Assembly: GCF_028823535.1 (NCBI RefSeq)
Contig: NZ_JAQIYM010000003.1
Coordinates: 393,217 to 457,216 of the forward strand
Direction of reading: 5' to 3'
Length of the DNA: 64,000 nucleotides
Source of the DNA: Pseudomonas serbica
GTDB lineage: Bacteria; Pseudomonadota; Gammaproteobacteria; Pseudomonadales; Pseudomonadaceae
This document shows positions 8,900 to 18,875 of the stretch, in pieces. Positions within the stretch are counted from its first letter, which is position 1; each line of letters opens with the position of its first letter. Both the position numbers and the translations under genes were made by a program. The notes below the pieces were generated by a model. That model was not told where the DNA came from and did not search any database. It was given only the letters and a program-made list of their open reading frames with translations.

Positions 8900-10622
8900 A
8901 GCCTAACTCCCCCAATTTCTGGCGGATCAGTTGATCAAGCTCAGCACCCTTGGCCAGCTGTTCACCCAACAGAGCGGAGAGGTTCTGCATCTTGTCAGCA
9001 AAGGCTTCGTCGTCATCTTCGACCGCCTCGGTGCCGACGTAACGTCCCGGAGAAAGTACATGGCCGTGCTCGGCGATTTCGGCGAGTGGCACACTGCGGC
9101 AGAAACCGGCCACATCGACATACTCAGCAATCTCACCGCCAACATCCAGCGGCACCCCACGCCAATTGGCGACGGTCTGGGCAATACTTTCAATCTCACA
9201 GTCGAGCAATTCGATCTGCACGCGACTGACGTTGCTACCGAGTTTTCGCGCGTCGATAAATAGCACTTCGCCGGGGCGAGCGGCTTTTTGTTTACTGAGG
9301 AACCAAAGGCAAGCCGGGATCTGAGTATTGAAGAACAGTTGACCGGGCAACGCAACCATCACCTCCACCACATCCGCTTCGACCATGGCGCGGCGAATAT
9401 CACCTTCAGTGTTCTGGCTGGAGCTCATCGAGCCGTTGGCTAGGACAATGCCGGCACGGCCGCTGGACTTGAGGTGGAATAGCATATGCTGCAGCCAGGC
9501 GTAGTTGGCATTGCCTTGAGGCGGCGTGCCATACACCCAGCGCGGGTCACCTTCGAGGCTGCTGTGCCACCAGTCGCTAATGTTGAACGGTGGGTTAGCC
9601 ATGACGAAATCGGCGCGCAGGTCGCTGTGCTGATTGCGGATAAAGGTGTCGGCCGGCTCCCGACCGAGGTTGAAATCGATGCCGCGAATGGCCAGGTTCA
9701 TCGCAGCCAGACGCCACGTGGTCGGGTTGGACTCCTGGCCGTAGATCGAGACGTCACCGATTTTACCGCCATGGGCTTCGATGAATTTTTCCGACTGCAC
9801 GAACATGCCGCCAGAACCGCAGCAAGGATCGTAGACCTTGCCATGGTGCGGATTAAGCACGGCGACTAGAGTTTTGACGATGCTGGCCGGGGTATAGAAC
9901 TGCCCGCCCTTCTTACCTTCAGCGCTGGCAAATTGGCCGAGGAAGTATTCATACACTTGGCCGAGCAGATCGCGGGCTTGGTTGGCGTCGCCACCGAAAC
10001 CGATAATCGAGATCAGGTCGACCAATTCACCAAGCTTGCCGTCTGGCAGTTGGGCACGGGCGTAGCGCTTATCGAGGATGTTTTTCAGTGGTGGGTTTTC
10101 GGCTTCGATGGCGGCCAGCGCCTCGTCGATACGTTTGCCGATGTCCACTTGTTTGGCGGCGGCGCGCAGCGACTCCCAGCGGGCTACTTCCGGCACCCAG
10201 AACACATTCACTTCTTTGTAGTAGTCGCGTTCTTCCAGTTCGCTGGCCAGCAGCTCGGCGTCCTCACTACCCAGGTAGTAATCGTCGCTCGCGTCAGCAA
10301 ACTTCAACTCCAGCTCAGCACGGCGGCCGGCGAAGCTGTCGGAGATGTACTTGAGGAAGATAAGACCGAGGACAATATGCTTATATTCGGCAGCGTCCAT
10401 GTTGGCGCGCATCTTGTCAGCGGTGGCCCACAGCGTTTTCTGCATATCCTGCAGAGTGCTGCTGGTTGTGTTAGCGACGGCCTTACGTCCGCGCTTTTTT
10501 TTCACCGGCTCAGGTTCGGCGCTGATTGAGGTTTCGCTCGGGGCATAACGAGCGCGGGCCTCGTTAAGTGCTTGTTCGGCTAGACTGATAGCGACTTGTT
10601 CGCCACCCTTTTGATCCGTCAT
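8889..10622 (-). CDS. hsdM: Type I restriction-modification DNA methyltransferase subunit M
   Basis: This 577-residue N6-adenine methyltransferase modifies host DNA and is the first gene of the hsd cluster. The SAM-binding motif appears as DPCCGSGGMF and the catalytic motif IV as NPPF followed by NISDWW. An extra N-terminal segment of about 60 residues is charged and contains KKKRGRK, upstream of the usual helical HsdM_N region (WATADKMRANMD). GGAGGG lies eight bases before ATG 10622. The 3' end overlaps hsdS. The genes occur in the order hsdM, hsdS, COG2958-like gene, hsdR. Confidence 0.95.
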   Translation of the reverse strand: MTDQKGGEQVAISLAEQALNEARARYAPSETSISAEPEPVKKKRGRKAVANTTSSTLQDMQKTLWATADKMRANMDAAEYKHIVLGLIFLKYISDSFAGRRAELELKFADASDDYYLGSEDAELLASELEERDYYKEVNVFWVPEVARWESLRAAAKQVDIGKRIDEALAAIEAENPPLKNILDKRYARAQLPDGKLGELVDLISIIGFGGDANQARDLLGQVYEYFLGQFASAEGKKGGQFYTPASIVKTLVAVLNPHHGKVYDPCCGSGGMFVQSEKFIEAHGGKIGDVSIYGQESNPTTWRLAAMNLAIRGIDFNLGREPADTFIRNQHSDLRADFVMANPPFNISDWWHSSLEGDPRWVYGTPPQGNANYAWLQHMLFHLKSSGRAGIVLANGSMSSSQNTEGDIRRAMVEADVVEVMVALPGQLFFNTQIPACLWFLSKQKAARPGEVLFIDARKLGSNVSRVQIELLDCEIESIAQTVANWRGVPLDVGGEIAEYVDVAGFCRSVPLAEIAEHGHVLSPGRYVGTEAVEDDDEAFADKMQNLSALLGEQLAKGAELDQLIRQKLGELGYEF

Positions 10623-11055
10623 GGACTTTTCCCTCCATTCGACGCAGATAAACTGCGCTGTAAAAATGAAAACCCAACCACTGAGGTGCGGGTGAAGATG
10701 GGCTGCATGATAACGGGTGACAGCTCTTTCGAGCTGATTCTCTCAGCGCTCATCGACACAATGAACGCTTCGGATTAAGCAACGCATGATGCCTATTTCC
10801 GCGCACAGTAAGCCGTTGAGCTGTCAGCGCCAATACTGGTCGGGCACACAGGTAAATAATCCACTCAGATCTTGCTAGCGTTACTGCGTTGAGCCAGCGC
10901 CAGCACACTGAAACGACCGCTTGCTTAGTAGATTCAAGTGGACCACCTGCCCCGATAATTGACACATCGCCGATCACAAACCCCTGCTAACCAGAAACCT
11001 GTGAATTCTTGTATCTCCCGTTAACCATCAGGATTTCAATCGTCTGCTTCGGCGT
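10623..11055. other. Intergenic region between zorD and hsdM with a possible insertion-sequence end
   Basis: These 433 bases separate the Zorya and restriction operons and should include the hsdM promoter on the minus strand. A TATCAT-like -10 lies near 10708-10713 but has no good -35 partner. At 10929-10963 the minus strand begins TGTCAATTATCGGGGCAGGT and continues into GGTCCACTTG, which resembles ends of IS21-type elements, but no transposase or second end is present. The open frame at 10750-10977 shows no recognisable product. Confidence 0.3.
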
Positions 11056-14000
11056 TCAGCGCGCCCCCAGCAACGCCTCAAAATCCGAAGCCTGAATCTC
11101 CGAAGCCCCACGCAACATGTCCCGCGCCAACGCCCGTCGCTTACTCAGCAACTCATCCAGCGTCGCCTCAAACGTCGGCATCGCCGAATCCCGAACCGTC
11201 GGGTAGTACACATACACATCCTTCTCCTGCCCAATCCGATAGGCCCGATCCGTAGCTTGATCTTCCTTGGCCGGGTTCCAGCAACGAGTAAAGTGAATGA
11301 CGTGGTTGGCCGCCTGCACATTCACTCCAAACCCGACGGCGATAGTGGACAGGATGATGACTGCGAAGCCAGGCAGCTCCTGGAATTGGTCGATCAGCTT
11401 CTGTCGACTATTGGCGCTCTGACTGCTGGTACTGGTATCGCCGTTGATGACCGTTGCCCGAAACCCGAAATGCTCCTGGATCGAGTGCTGCAATTCCCGC
11501 TGGATATCACGCAACTCGGTAAAGACGATGACCTTGTCGCCGTTCCCGGCTCTTTTGATCGACTCAAGCGTCTGCATCAACCACTGCAGCTTCGGCGAGT
11601 TGTCGCGCAGTCGCTTGTCGGGCTGGACGCTATAAGGGTGGGCGCAAATGAGCTTGAGCTTGTGCAGCAACCCAAGCATGCCGGAAGTCTTTTGATCGAG
11701 CTGTTCTTCGATCTGCTGCTTCTGGCTGTACGCGGATATTTCGGACAGGTACAGATTGCGCTGCAAGGCATGCATGCTCAACGAACGGCATGCCGTGTCT
11801 TCAATTTTGGCAGGCAGGTCTTTGGCAATGTCCTGCTTGGTACGCCGCAAAGTCTGCGGATCGATAAGCCCTCGAAGGCGCTCCAGGGCAACCGTATCGC
11901 GCTCCAACGCGGCTTCGATTGGGCGCTGATATTCGCGGCCGAACTGGTTCAAACCACCCAGAAAACCTGGCTGAATGAAGTCGAAGAGGCACCAGAGATC
12001 TATCAGGGTGTTCTCGACAGGCGTACCGGTGCACGCCACTCGAAATCTCGCAGGAATGGCTTTAATCGCCTGAGTGACCAGTGCCGCGGGGTTCTTCAGC
12101 TTCTGTGCTTCATCGCACACGACGATCGACCACTGCTGACGCGCCAGGGAAAACTCCTGATCGCGAAGTGTCTCGTAAGTCGTCAGGACGATTCGGGCGC
12201 CGCCCATCCAACCCGGGCGCAACAGATTCTTGATGCCCTTGGCTTTCAAGTCAGCAGGGATTTCTTCCTTCTTGAACTTCACCGCACTTAACGCTGAGCC
12301 ATACAGCTTCAGCACTGGCAGCGCGTCAGCGAAGAAGAACCGGTGAAGCTCTCGCTCCCAGTTATCGAGCAGCGAAACCGGGGCGACGATCAGTGTTGGC
12401 TTGTCATCCGGGTACTGTTCCAGGTACCAGACCAGGAAGGTGAGCAACTGGATCGTTTTTCCAAGCCCCATGTCATCCGCGAGCAAGCAACCTGACACGT
12501 CCGAGGGGGACAAGCGGAACAAATGCTGCAACCACGCGACGCCTTGAAGCTGGTGCTCACGCAAGACGACTTCAGGCTTGAGCAGGTTGGGCAACTCAGG
12601 CGTTGCATCCAAAGCGGCGCGTAAGGCTGCCTGCCGAATCTGAACGTAGGTCGGCTCGTCAATGTTGTGGCCGATTTGCAGTACGGCGCGGCCGACCTTT
12701 TCCTGTTGCTGGACCAGGCCGGTAGTGACAGGGGCGATCTTCTTGGACCAGGCTTCAAACAGTTGCTCGGCGGCGGCAATCGAGAGCGGTGTTTCGGACT
12801 CTGGCAAACAGACCGTTTCATCACCGGCAGCGCGAGCTTGGTCCAACCGCTGCTCAAACGCTTCAAATTGAGCGCGGTCGGATGGATCCCAACGCCCAAG
12901 AATTTCTGCGTCAATGCCCAGCGCCGCCACATCCTTCGGCAGCCAGTTCTCGGTCGCCTCTTTGACGAGGAAAGGCGAAGTTATCTTTTCCGCTTCCCCG
13001 ATGCCAGTCACACGGTCGCCGTATAGAGACAGGTCCAGGACTGAGTCGAACTCAATACCGGCCGCTTCGTTTTGCCAACGCTTAAGCAGGTCGCTGATAC
13101 CTGCCAACTGGCGCAAATCAAAATCGCTGAGTTCCAGCTCATAGCCCTGCCAGAAACCGGCAGGCATGCCAGCGGCCAATTTCAGCTGCAACTCATGCAC
13201 GAAAGGCGCTAGCTCATAAGCCGCTTTGAATTCAACTTCGATGGGCGGCTGCGGGGTTGGCGAGATGGGTTCGAGCGTCAGGTTTACCTGCACAATGTGC
13301 TGTCCCGCTTCATCCAGCTTGGGCTCGAGATGAAAGCGGTGAAAGAAAATCCCGGCCTCGGCCAGGTCGTCTTCATAGGTCTCGGCATCCAACACCTGCG
13401 CGGCACTTTCGCCAAGTGCGCTGTACGGATTGCGGACAAAAGACAGAGCATCGTCGCCTGCGACCCGACGTCCGGGCAACGAGCGCACATAGTCCAATAC
13501 AGATTTGACTTCAGGCTCAATCAGGACGTGAGTCAACGATCCATCATCACCGGTCACCCGGTATCGATCCTGAACCTGATTGGCGCCGTCGAAACTCTCA
13601 AGCCAGTTTGCCGGCTGGCCTTCGAAGGTTGGTTGCAGCTCGATAACCGGCGTATTACCTACTGTCGATTTTCTCGGGTTGAGCCGCAAGCTTTCAGGTT
13701 TGATAACGACGGTCTTATCCAGGAAGCCATCCATACCGGCACCCGCCTTGCGCGCCAACTTCCTGATGCTGGCCCAGCCAATCTGGTTAGTTACTTCACC
13801 AGGCTCGTTTTGTTGAGCCAGATAAAGTTGTCGTACCGCACCGGTCAGTTTCCAGCACGACTCAGGCAAAATCTCCATTTTTCCGTGGTGCTGGACGATG
13901 CCGCCCGTACGCTGCACCTGCACATTTGAGTTGGATTGCGGATCACGCCATCCACTGACGGAGACTTTGAAATCGTCGGAGGCAAGGCTGCCTTGGCTGC

Positions 14001-14304
14001 TCAGTTGAGGAATGAGTGCAGTCTTTGGTGGCAACCCCAATAGCGGCAGACTGGTTAAGTGCTCTGGTTCATCAAGAAGCCGATAGAGTTCATCCCACGT
14101 CAACAACCAGCGATCGCTGAGTTGGGAGACGAACTCCTCTTCTTCCAACTGATCCAGATAGCTTGCCAGCGGCCAGGACTCCGTATTCTCCGCCAAGCTC
14201 AGGGGATAACAAATGCCCTGCTCCTCAATGAAAAAAACAGGCTCAGTATTTTCTAACGCCGAATTCGGCTGCAGGCCAATGCCTTTGAGGAAACGCTTGA
14301 GCAT
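11056..14304 (-). CDS. zorD: Zorya type I effector ZorD, SNF2-family helicase
   Basis: ZorD is the cytoplasmic DNA-acting protein of type I Zorya anti-phage defence. The 1082-residue protein has a long N-terminal region (about 1-580) without obvious motifs, then a SNF2 motor. Walker A is DDMGLGKT at 610-617, the DEAQ box is at 731-734, and an ACTGTPVEN motif follows. The second RecA domain carries VIVFTELRD and ends in ATDRAYRIGQ. Published work assigns DNA-degrading activity to ZorD in type I systems; that is family knowledge, not seen here. ATG 14304 overlaps the TAA of zorC by one base. It is the last gene of the zorABCD operon. Confidence 0.93.
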   Translation of the reverse strand: MLKRFLKGIGLQPNSALENTEPVFFIEEQGICYPLSLAENTESWPLASYLDQLEEEEFVSQLSDRWLLTWDELYRLLDEPEHLTSLPLLGLPPKTALIPQLSSQGSLASDDFKVSVSGWRDPQSNSNVQVQRTGGIVQHHGKMEILPESCWKLTGAVRQLYLAQQNEPGEVTNQIGWASIRKLARKAGAGMDGFLDKTVVIKPESLRLNPRKSTVGNTPVIELQPTFEGQPANWLESFDGANQVQDRYRVTGDDGSLTHVLIEPEVKSVLDYVRSLPGRRVAGDDALSFVRNPYSALGESAAQVLDAETYEDDLAEAGIFFHRFHLEPKLDEAGQHIVQVNLTLEPISPTPQPPIEVEFKAAYELAPFVHELQLKLAAGMPAGFWQGYELELSDFDLRQLAGISDLLKRWQNEAAGIEFDSVLDLSLYGDRVTGIGEAEKITSPFLVKEATENWLPKDVAALGIDAEILGRWDPSDRAQFEAFEQRLDQARAAGDETVCLPESETPLSIAAAEQLFEAWSKKIAPVTTGLVQQQEKVGRAVLQIGHNIDEPTYVQIRQAALRAALDATPELPNLLKPEVVLREHQLQGVAWLQHLFRLSPSDVSGCLLADDMGLGKTIQLLTFLVWYLEQYPDDKPTLIVAPVSLLDNWERELHRFFFADALPVLKLYGSALSAVKFKKEEIPADLKAKGIKNLLRPGWMGGARIVLTTYETLRDQEFSLARQQWSIVVCDEAQKLKNPAALVTQAIKAIPARFRVACTGTPVENTLIDLWCLFDFIQPGFLGGLNQFGREYQRPIEAALERDTVALERLRGLIDPQTLRRTKQDIAKDLPAKIEDTACRSLSMHALQRNLYLSEISAYSQKQQIEEQLDQKTSGMLGLLHKLKLICAHPYSVQPDKRLRDNSPKLQWLMQTLESIKRAGNGDKVIVFTELRDIQRELQHSIQEHFGFRATVINGDTSTSSQSANSRQKLIDQFQELPGFAVIILSTIAVGFGVNVQAANHVIHFTRCWNPAKEDQATDRAYRIGQEKDVYVYYPTVRDSAMPTFEATLDELLSKRRALARDMLRGASEIQASDFEALLGAR

Positions 14305-15929
14305 TACGGTCTCCAGAACCGGAGTGGCTGGTGATTGACGGGCTTGAAGCCCAGGCGTTGGAGCGCAGCAACGGCGGCCTGATCATTGTCATCCAGCTGA
14401 ACTTGAAACGCACCGCCGCGCGCGCGGTGGTCATAGACTTTGTGTTTGACAGACTTCAGGGCGTCACGGACTTGGTCTTCGAAAGGCAATTGCCTGGCTG
14501 AATCTGGCGCTCCGGCCTGACTCTGCACACGAATACCCAATTTCTCGAGGGCATCATCGAATTTGCTGAGCCAGCCCTCTACGCGATTTGGGCGGCTAGG
14601 TGCAGGTGAATGCCGCATAGGATTGAACGCACTTGCCTGCTTCAGATCTGCTTTAAGTGCAAGCTGAGATTTGTCCGGATTGAACGGTGAATCATCTGCT
14701 TTGTACACATAGCAGGCATTACCTGTTCCAGAAAACTCCACGAAAAAGTAGTTTCCAATCTGCATGACTACGGCATTATTGTGCCCGGGACCGCCTACCA
14801 ACTTGCTCAGGCGCCCTTTGTTCTTCTCACGGAAATGAACGAAGTCCCGCCCACTGTCATGCCACGCATCCGAGCCCATGACAATGCGGGTGTAACTCAT
14901 CTGGTTGGCAAATCTCAGCCAATAATACAGACGCGACTGATCAACCTCGGAGTCTCCCTTCAACAGGTTGAAGAAGTGCTCCAGATCTTCCTTCGCGAAC
15001 CACGCCACGACCATCGCACAGACGTCTTTTTCAACATACTGCAGCCAGCTGTTTTGCCTCGAACGGATCTGAGGGCTGCCCCAATTGTCGAGTGCAACCT
15101 GCTTAAGCAGTGACGATGGCTTTTCTCGATAGGCTGCCCCGTGATAACGCGACAGGCATGCACTCAGAATGTCGTTCATGTAGCGCGGGTGCTGCCGACC
15201 AATTTCGACAAGGTCGGCTAAACGCTGAGAAAACTCGGCGTCATCCAACATGAAAATACGAGAGATCAGTACGTTGAAGATCCTTCGCCACAGCCAACTG
15301 CTGTCAGGGATCTGCGCAATTGTCTGCAGCACTGAAAGGTCGCTGATTTCACCCTTGAACATCTGGTCACCCAGCCTGGCACCTGCCTGTTCGGAAAAAA
15401 GCTCCTGATGTTGCTGGACAATATGCACCCATTCCTTCTCGCGTTTTTGCTGACCTCTGACGCAATCGAAGCCAAGCTGAACGTCTGCCCGCAACACACA
15501 CCAATTGGCGTTCTGATCAGGCGTTGCGGCCTCGTACCCAAAGTAGCTAAAGCACAGCGCCAACCAATCGCGACGGCTAAGCTTTCGTTTTTCGATACGG
15601 TGATGGATTTCTTTGTGCACTCGGTCAAATAGCTGGTCATCGTCCAGAATCGGCCCGACTCGCTCACTCTTGTCCGAGAGGCCAGCGAAGACCAAGCGCC
15701 ATTCAGAGGCGTTGAGCGGGAGAACATTGCGGAATTTGCTTATCGCAGCACGGCGCTTTTCCTGAGGTGGCGGCAAGGCCTTTTCAGCGCGCTCGAATCG
15801 TTCGTAAAGATCAATTCCCGCAGCACCCAGACGGGGGAATCGCGCCAACGGTTCAGGCGCCGCCCCTGTTCGATGCGTGGAAAGACTCAGGTTAATAGCG
15901 GCGGATAGCCTGGCGATTGGGCTGGTCAT
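14304..15929 (-). CDS. zorC: Zorya type I protein ZorC, EH-signature domain
   Basis: This 541-residue protein matches ZorC by position, size and the EH-signature stretch around residues 370-400, where FVEFSGTGNACYVY is visible near the middle of the conserved block. ZorC is a cytoplasmic component of type I Zorya thought to act with ZorD on invading DNA. I chose ATG 15929, which overlaps the zorB stop as ATGA. A GTG at 15950 would add seven residues but has a poorly spaced ribosome site. The last base of its stop codon is shared with the zorD ATG. Confidence 0.88.
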   Translation of the reverse strand: MTSPIARLSAAINLSLSTHRTGAAPEPLARFPRLGAAGIDLYERFERAEKALPPPQEKRRAAISKFRNVLPLNASEWRLVFAGLSDKSERVGPILDDDQLFDRVHKEIHHRIEKRKLSRRDWLALCFSYFGYEAATPDQNANWCVLRADVQLGFDCVRGQQKREKEWVHIVQQHQELFSEQAGARLGDQMFKGEISDLSVLQTIAQIPDSSWLWRRIFNVLISRIFMLDDAEFSQRLADLVEIGRQHPRYMNDILSACLSRYHGAAYREKPSSLLKQVALDNWGSPQIRSRQNSWLQYVEKDVCAMVVAWFAKEDLEHFFNLLKGDSEVDQSRLYYWLRFANQMSYTRIVMGSDAWHDSGRDFVHFREKNKGRLSKLVGGPGHNNAVVMQIGNYFFVEFSGTGNACYVYKADDSPFNPDKSQLALKADLKQASAFNPMRHSPAPSRPNRVEGWLSKFDDALEKLGIRVQSQAGAPDSARQLPFEDQVRDALKSVKHKVYDHRARGGAFQVQLDDNDQAAVAALQRLGFKPVNHQPLRFWRP

Positions 15930-16669
15930 CGGTTCATCGCCAACTGACACTTTTCCATATCAGTGTTATTGAACACTGGCACTTCTGGCTTGAGATTGTC
16001 TTCCTTTTCCTTCAAACCGAAGAACTGCATGCGCAACTCCACCCGCCGGCTTTCTTCCTTGGTGTCCTTTGCATTGTTAAAGGACACACCGCCCGCCAGG
16101 AACATCGATCTGATTTGCTGCTGATGCTCCGGCGACAATCCGACCTGGAGCGGGCTGCGACTGTCGAGCAGACTGCACATCACCCACTCTGAACGCTGCA
16201 ATGAAAGGTGCAGGTTATAAAGATAGGAACCGTCGGTGTCTGTCGATCCCTCGATCACCACCTGCTTGAACCATTTACGACCTACCTCACTGTTGGCCGC
16301 CTCCAGAATCATCGGCACAACCTCTTGAAGCGCCGACTGACCATCGTTGCTCAGCGCGTACTGGTTATGCCCAAAGCGCCCAGCGTCGCCGAAGCTAATC
16401 CGGTTATCTTTGCAATCCACCACGATGGTCTTGCTGGCAGTCTTCGCCTTAAGGCTCAGGTGCTCGCAGATTTGACTGATGTCCTTATTACGCTGCTTCT
16501 CCCCCTGCTCCGCCTGGTTAATACGCTGCGTCACAGAACTCAAAGCCGCCACCATGACCACGAGAAACAGAATCATCATCGCGGTCATCAAATCAGCGAA
16601 GGAGATCCAGAAAGGCTTCTCTCCCTCGTCTTTTGAACGGGCAGCCGAAGGCATTTGCTTACCAAACAT
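15926..16669 (-). CDS. zorB: Zorya protein ZorB, MotB/OmpA-like stator subunit
   Basis: ZorB forms the inner-membrane ion-driven motor with ZorA and anchors it to peptidoglycan. The 247-residue protein starts with a short cytoplasmic tail, then one transmembrane helix at about 21-43 that carries Asp26 in WISFADLMTAMM, the position of the proton-binding aspartate in MotB-type proteins. A linker leads to an OmpA-like peptidoglycan-binding domain (about 95-235) with EGSTDTDG and a conserved SLQRSE helix. GGAGG seven bases upstream supports ATG 16669. It lies 13 bases after zorA and overlaps zorC by four bases. Confidence 0.93.
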   Translation of the reverse strand: MFGKQMPSAARSKDEGEKPFWISFADLMTAMMILFLVVMVAALSSVTQRINQAEQGEKQRNKDISQICEHLSLKAKTASKTIVVDCKDNRISFGDAGRFGHNQYALSNDGQSALQEVVPMILEAANSEVGRKWFKQVVIEGSTDTDGSYLYNLHLSLQRSEWVMCSLLDSRSPLQVGLSPEHQQQIRSMFLAGGVSFNNAKDTKEESRRVELRMQFFGLKEKEDNLKPEVPVFNNTDMEKCQLAMNR

Positions 16670-16682
16670 CGACTAGCCTCCG

Positions 16683-18875
16683 TTACTGCTTGATTCGTTC
16701 CATGATGTCGCCGAAGTCATCAATGCTTTCCTTGACCCCTTCTACGCCGCCGGCCAGGAGCTTGACCACTTTGTCGAGCTCGGTATCCAGGCTACCCAAG
16801 GTCTGTCTCAAGGTCCGATCCATGCCATCACCGAACTCTTTGAACCCGTTACCCAGCACACCACTGATGTTTTCCAGGTATTCATACACTTCACGGTTAA
16901 GCGCCTGCATCCGCTCGCTTTGAACCTTCAGGTCCTGAAGATACTGGCTGCGACCGCTGGCCTCCCCTTGCGCACTTGCAACAACGCCTTCGATGACCGC
17001 GAGAGTTTTCGCCAGCGCTTCACGATTGTTTCGATAGTCCGCGACCACGGTGTTCAGCTCACGTGATGCCTGTGCAAGCTCAGTACCTGCGCCCTGGACT
17101 GTGCCCATCAGACCCGCAGTCGACTCACTGGCTCGCGCAACACTTTGTCCGGCGGTTTCGAACCGTTCAGCCGCCGCCCGCATCTTGTCCGCGCCTAGCT
17201 GCATGCTTTGCAAATGCTGCTCTGTTTGCGCACTCAATGCCCTGACGGTGTCCTGGGCAGACTTCTGTTGCTCAGACACTGTTTGCAGCAACGCCTTGAC
17301 CTGTTCGTCCAGCCCGCCCACCAGGTCGCGGGTACCTTGATGCAGGTCGGCCTGCGCGGCACGGGTGGATTGATCCATCTGCTGTTGACCATGCTCCAGT
17401 TGCTTGAAGACTGCCGAGAGCTGCTCACCCAGTACCTCAACGGAGCCCGCAATTTTCGCCATGGTTTCCTGTTGACCCTGGCCGATGTTCTGTTTGATCG
17501 ATTCAACAAAAGCCTGGAGATTCTCAGCCATTGCCTGTTGGCGAGCCTCGCTTTGAGCAAACAACTTCTCCAATTGCTCGGCCATTCGAGCACCTGCCCC
17601 CTCACCTTCGTTACCGATACGGGCAACTGAAGCCTGAAGATTGACGAGCATCTCGTTCATCCCCGCTTGCATGGCATTCTGTCCGGCCTGCATATCGGAG
17701 AGTAACTGGGCAATCATGGTCGAGCTGTTTTGGGTCGAGGACTCGCTAGCCGAACGCATATCTTGGATCAGCGTCGAAAAGCCTTGCTGCATCGACTGCA
17801 TGGCGGCAACGGACTGACCCATCAGTTCGTGTAGACCGTTAAACTGTTGGCCGAACGTACCTTCCAGCTTGTTCATGAAGGCTACTAGAACATCCTGAAG
17901 AAGGTTCTGTACTTGCCCTGACTGGTCGCCACTGGCGGCCTGAACCGCACCCGCGATAGCTTCAAGGGGGGATTTGAGACTGTTCTCAATCGCACTGCTT
18001 ACCTGATCGGCCAACAACTGCCCAGAGTCACGGTAGGTCGTTGACAAGGTATCCGCCAATTTGAGGCTTTCGCGGACTTGGGTATCAACGAGGTTCTGCA
18101 GCATTTCCCGCAGATCGGTTACCAGGCTGTCCTTGAGCTGACGGGTTTGCACGGAGCTTTCAGCACTCGAGCGCACAAGCTCCGCCAGATACTCTTCACC
18201 TACACCGCTGTCGAAAAGCCCGTCGATGGTTTCGTTGAACGTTTCAAGGAGCCTGTAGCATTGCCCTAGACGCCACTTCTCAGTGATCGTGACGGCGATA
18301 GAAGCCATGATTGAAATAAAGGAACCGATGAACGCAAACAACACGTCCTTGAGCAGCTTATCAACGCTGGCATTTACCTGTTCTGGGGTACTCGGATCAA
18401 AATGCTGAAGGCCTAACATCAAGCCGAAGAAGGTTCCGACAATGCCTATACCAGTCAAAATACCAGGTAGGTGTTTGTAAAACTCAGTCCCCAGCGGTGT
18501 ATCAACCACACTTTGAGGGGAGAAAAAATGCGCGGCTCCGGCGGTGGCACGCGACCGAATAAGGACCTGCTCGCCTTCCTGAAACTCAAACTGGTCGTGC
18601 AGCGTTTCAGCGTACTCGTGCCAGGAGTGCTCCAGCTTGCTTCCATTGAACAGTCGCTCCAATTCAGAGCGCCGCTGAGACGGGGCGAGCGCTTTTACAC
18701 CCTGCACGCGTTGAGTCAGATTTTTCAGCTGACTGCTAAGTTTGAAGGACCTACAAAAATAACGGACAAAGTACCAAGCGCACAAAATGAAAACGAAGCC
18801 AACTACCGTTATTGGCGCGATCAGCTGCTCGGAGCTTGCTGCACCCCATAGATGCACCAGCGTCGATAAATCCAT
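16683..18875 (-). CDS. zorA: Zorya protein ZorA, MotA/TolQ/ExbB-like motor subunit with long tail
   Basis: ZorA is the membrane motor subunit that senses the cell-envelope disturbance caused by phage infection. The 730-residue protein has a first membrane helix at about 17-38, a second in the GILTGIGIVGTFFGLMLG region near 130, and a third around FAFIGSFISIMASIAVTI. The remaining 500 residues are Gln-, Ala- and Glu-rich heptad sequence, fitting the long intracellular coiled-coil tail known for ZorA. I chose ATG 18875 over an upstream TTG at 18890 because the usual N-terminal helix follows directly. It is the first gene of zorABCD, so the operon promoter should lie in 18,876-19,100. Confidence 0.93.
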   Translation of the reverse strand: MDLSTLVHLWGAASSEQLIAPITVVGFVFILCAWYFVRYFCRSFKLSSQLKNLTQRVQGVKALAPSQRRSELERLFNGSKLEHSWHEYAETLHDQFEFQEGEQVLIRSRATAGAAHFFSPQSVVDTPLGTEFYKHLPGILTGIGIVGTFFGLMLGLQHFDPSTPEQVNASVDKLLKDVLFAFIGSFISIMASIAVTITEKWRLGQCYRLLETFNETIDGLFDSGVGEEYLAELVRSSAESSVQTRQLKDSLVTDLREMLQNLVDTQVRESLKLADTLSTTYRDSGQLLADQVSSAIENSLKSPLEAIAGAVQAASGDQSGQVQNLLQDVLVAFMNKLEGTFGQQFNGLHELMGQSVAAMQSMQQGFSTLIQDMRSASESSTQNSSTMIAQLLSDMQAGQNAMQAGMNEMLVNLQASVARIGNEGEGAGARMAEQLEKLFAQSEARQQAMAENLQAFVESIKQNIGQGQQETMAKIAGSVEVLGEQLSAVFKQLEHGQQQMDQSTRAAQADLHQGTRDLVGGLDEQVKALLQTVSEQQKSAQDTVRALSAQTEQHLQSMQLGADKMRAAAERFETAGQSVARASESTAGLMGTVQGAGTELAQASRELNTVVADYRNNREALAKTLAVIEGVVASAQGEASGRSQYLQDLKVQSERMQALNREVYEYLENISGVLGNGFKEFGDGMDRTLRQTLGSLDTELDKVVKLLAGGVEGVKESIDDFGDIMERIKQ

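Noticed and set aside
10750..10977. 75-codon minus-strand frame between zorD and hsdM
   Set aside because: Composition unlike a protein, no clear start signal, and it covers the possible insertion-sequence end.
11056..14304. BREX or DISARM helicase assignment for the SNF2 protein
   Set aside because: The adjacent MotA-like, MotB-like and EH-signature genes in operon order identify Zorya type I, and no BREX or DISARM partner genes are present.
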